Shown: in pieces, positions 5,750 through 7,272 of the stretch
How positions within the stretch are numbered: position 1 is the first letter of the stretch
Layout of the letters: the number at the start of each line of letters is the position of its first letter
Source: Longimicrobiaceae bacterium
GTDB taxonomy: Bacteria > Gemmatimonadota > Gemmatimonadetes > Longimicrobiales > Longimicrobiaceae
DNA length: 7,272 nt
Direction: 5' to 3'
Assembly: GCA_030146875.1 (NCBI GenBank)
Contig: JASLAX010000209.1
Coordinates: forward strand, 1-7,272
Program-made: the position numbers and the translations under genes
The notes under the pieces: generated by a model
Database searches by the model: none
What the model was told of the DNA's origin: nothing
The model's input: the letters and a program-made list of their open reading frames with translations, nothing else

Positions 5750-6541
5750 GTGCCGCCTGCCTCGCCGCCGCGCCGGCGCAACCCGCTCCTGCCGTTCTAC
5801 GTGATCCTGGGCGTGGTCGCCGTGGTCGGGATCGGGCTGGTCCTGCGCCAGACCATGAAGCGCGGCGGGGGCTCCGCCACGGCCGCGCCCGTGCCCGTGA
5901 ACATCCCCCCGGCCGAGCTGAACGCCACGCCGGGCATCTCCATGGGCCGCGCGGACGCGCCGGTGGTGATGTTCCAGTTCGCGGACTTCCAGTGCCCCCA
6001 CTGCGGCGAGTGGGCCGCCTTCATCGAGCCGCTCATCAAGGAGCGCCTGGTGGAGACGGGGAAGGTGCGCTACGTCTTCTACGACTTCCCCCTGGGCGGC
6101 GCGTTCAAGCACGGCTTCCTTGCCTCGCGCGCCGGGCGCTGCGCCAACGACCAGGGCAGGTTCTGGGAGTACCACGACTGGCTCTTCGGGCGCCAGAGCG
6201 AGTGGAGCTACTCCAGCGACCCGGCGGAGAAGTTCGTGGAGTACGCCTCGGCCCCGGCGGTGGGGATGGACGCCGGCAAGTTCGAGGAGTGCCTGCGCTC
6301 CGACCGCTTCGCGAAGGAGGTCTCCCAGAGCCGGATGTTCGGCGAGAAGCTGGGGGTGGGCTCCACGCCCACGCTGTTCATGAACGGCAAGCGCGTCACC
6401 GACCTGCCCGCCAACTACCAGCAGCTCGAGGCGCTGGTGAACGCGGAGCTGGGCGCCGCGGCTCCGGCCGGCGGCGCGCCCGCCCCGGCGGCGGACTCCC
6501 CGGCGGCGGCGGACACCGCGGCCGCGGCCGGCACGCGGTGA
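5750..6541 (+). CDS. Membrane-anchored DsbA-family thiol:disulfide oxidoreductase
   Basis: The 263-aa product would introduce or rearrange disulfides in exported proteins. A basic N-terminus (PPRRRN) precedes one membrane segment at about 14-32 (LPFYVILGVVAVVGIGL), so it is anchored rather than freely periplasmic. A linker leads to a thioredoxin-4 type domain from about 62: GRADAPVVMFQFADFQCPHC, with active site C82-P-H-C85, the same Pro-His dipeptide as classic DsbA. The helical insert has the typical RAGRCANDQGRFWEYHDWL (127-145), and the cis-proline is P207 in GSTPTLF. C131 and C181 are extra cysteines that could form a second disulfide. The last 30 residues are an Ala/Pro tail of low complexity. 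The stop overlaps the start of the next gene (VKOR) as GTGA, so the pair is coupled and the partner is its probable oxidant. Confidence 0.94.
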   Translation: MPPASPPRRRNPLLPFYVILGVVAVVGIGLVLRQTMKRGGGSATAAPVPVNIPPAELNATPGISMGRADAPVVMFQFADFQCPHCGEWAAFIEPLIKERLVETGKVRYVFYDFPLGGAFKHGFLASRAGRCANDQGRFWEYHDWLFGRQSEWSYSSDPAEKFVEYASAPAVGMDAGKFEECLRSDRFAKEVSQSRMFGEKLGVGSTPTLFMNGKRVTDLPANYQQLEALVNAELGAAAPAGGAPAPAADSPAAADTAAAAGTR

Positions 6542-7005
6542 GCACGGTGGCGGACGACGTGCACGGGGCCCCCGAGGAGGCCCCGCCCATCACGCGGATG
6601 GCCCTGGCCGTGGTCGCGCTGACGGGGCTGCTCCTCTCCGCCTACCTCACGCTCTACAAGCTGGGGTTCGTGGGGCCGCTGCAGTGCCAGGTGGGCTCGT
6701 GCGAGCGGGTGCAGCAGTCGCCCTGGGGGGTGTTCCTGGGGCTGCCGGTGGCAGCCTGGGGGGTCCTGGGCTACCTGGGCCTGTTCGCCGTCGCCCTGCT
6801 GGGGCTGCAGCCGCGCTGGGTGCGCGCCCGCTGGGTCGCCGTGGGCCTGGTGGCGATGTCGGCCCTGGGCGTGGCGTTCTCCGCCTACCTGACGTACCTG
6901 GAGGCGGTGGTGATCAAGGCCTGGTGCCAGTGGTGCGTGATCTCCGCCATCCTCATCACCCTCATCTTCCTCCTCTCCCTTCCCGGCCTGCGCCGGGCCG
7001 GGTGA
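6538..7005 (+). CDS. Vitamin K epoxide reductase (VKOR) family membrane oxidase
   Basis: Bacterial VKOR homologues re-oxidise DsbA-like proteins and pass the electrons to quinone, doing the job of DsbB. The 155-aa product has four predicted membrane segments (about 21-40, 66-88, 98-119, 131-148). Both conserved cysteine pairs are present: loop cysteines C50 and C55 (C-Q-V-G-S-C) and the redox-active C130-Q-W-C133. The typical SPWGVFLGLPVAAWGVLGY follows the first pair at 61-79 and includes the conserved Ser61. The GTG at 6538 overlaps the stop of the DsbA-like gene; in-frame GTGs at 6547 and 6559 are alternatives, and no Shine-Dalgarno marks any of them. Some relatives are fused to a thioredoxin domain; here the partner is a separate adjacent protein. 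Confidence 0.94.
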   Translation: MSTVADDVHGAPEEAPPITRMALAVVALTGLLLSAYLTLYKLGFVGPLQCQVGSCERVQQSPWGVFLGLPVAAWGVLGYLGLFAVALLGLQPRWVRARWVAVGLVAMSALGVAFSAYLTYLEAVVIKAWCQWCVISAILITLIFLLSLPGLRRAG

Positions 7006-7016
7006 GGGGGCCCATC

Positions 7017-7021
7017 GGAGG
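7017..7021 (+). promoter_or_regulatory. Shine-Dalgarno of the 70-aa gene
   Basis: GGAGG lies 4 nt before the ATG at 7026, a slightly short spacing. It supports this start and translation independent of VKOR. Confidence 0.7.
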
Positions 7022-7025
7022 ACCG

Positions 7026-7238
7026 ATGTCCGGAAGCGACGGGAAGACGGTGGCCGTCCGCCTGGTCTTCGCCGACCAGGGGACCTTCCACGCCGAGACG
7101 GTTCACGTGCCCGCCGACCGCGTCGCCGAGCACGACCGGCTGATCGACCTGCTCCGCGAGGAGGAGAGCGTCACCCGGCAGATGTACGTGGACCTGGGCC
7201 GCCTGGTCTCCGCCTACGTGGTGGGCGAGGGCGACTAG
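7026..7238 (+). CDS. Small protein of unknown function (70 aa), third gene of the dsbA-vkor unit
   Basis: I do not recognise the family. The protein starts 20 nt after the VKOR stop, so it is probably on the same transcript. Two short strands seem likely near the start (TVAVRLVFADQ, TFHAETVHVP), followed by a charged helical half (DRLIDLLREEESVTRQMYVDLGRLVSAYVVGEG). It has no cysteine, signal peptide or membrane segment, so a direct redox role is unlikely and it should be cytosolic. The strong Shine-Dalgarno, third-position GC bias and lack of low-complexity sequence support it as a real gene. No function can be assigned. Confidence 0.78.
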   Translation: MSGSDGKTVAVRLVFADQGTFHAETVHVPADRVAEHDRLIDLLREEESVTRQMYVDLGRLVSAYVVGEGD

Positions 7239-7241
7239 CGC

Positions 7242-7258
7242 CGTCCACACGGTGGACG
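7242..7258. other. Short hairpin after the 70-aa gene
   Basis: CGTCCAC and GTGGACG pair over 7 bp around a 3-nt loop, 3 nt after the stop codon. It is followed by ACGAAAGAGAGAGG rather than a T-run, so it is not a standard intrinsic terminator. The purine-rich tail could belong to the ribosome-binding region of a gene beyond the window. Confidence 0.35.
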
Positions 7259-7272
7259 ACGAAAGAGAGAGG

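Overview
The window is very GC-rich with a strong third-position GC bias, many GTG starts and few promoter-like AT tracts. The gene content (separate DsbA-like thioredoxin and VKOR, a lipoprotein of the NagZ/GH3 type, a REC-GAF-GGDEF protein, and dispersed 'CGCGGAGA' intergenic repeats) suggests a high-GC environmental bacterium. Gemmatimonadota/Longimicrobia is my best guess; this is inference from style and gene content, not a marker gene.

Layout. (1) 1-1559, minus: a glycoside hydrolase family 3 (NagZ-type) lipoprotein running off the left edge. Its fold is recognisable but its catalytic residues appear lost. (2) 1560-1894: a divergent non-coding region with two overlapping potential hairpins and a tandem 10-mer. 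(3) 1895-3352, plus: a response-regulator diguanylate cyclase (REC-GAF-GGDEF) with intact catalytic and inhibitory sites. (4) 3353-3822: a gene-free stretch of about 470 bp. It holds a 310-bp element bounded by perfect 40-bp inverted repeats and flanked by an imperfect direct repeat. (5) 3823-4614, plus: a class I glutamine-amidotransferase-like peptidase of the gamma-glutamyl-GABA hydrolase (PuuD, C26) family. (6) 4641-4690: two hairpins, the second a likely bidirectional terminator between convergent genes. (7) 5566-4716, minus: a two-gene unit, a single-pass membrane protein coupled by a GTGA overlap to a 71-aa protein. (8) 5750-7238, plus: a DsbA-like membrane-anchored oxidoreductase, a VKOR-family quinone-linked oxidase (again GTGA overlap), and a 70-aa protein of unknown function.

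How they work together. The clearest functional unit is the dsbA-vkor pair: the DsbA-like protein would oxidise cysteines of exported proteins, and the VKOR homologue would re-oxidise it and pass electrons to quinone, in place of DsbB. The divergent membrane protein shares the 183-bp upstream region and also faces the extracytoplasmic space, but a shared role is only a suggestion. The diguanylate cyclase, the PuuD-like enzyme and the GH3 lipoprotein look like independent single genes. I see no rRNA, tRNA, CRISPR array, transposase or phage gene. No wholly new system is evident; the best leads are the degenerate GH3 lipoprotein and the inverted-repeat element.
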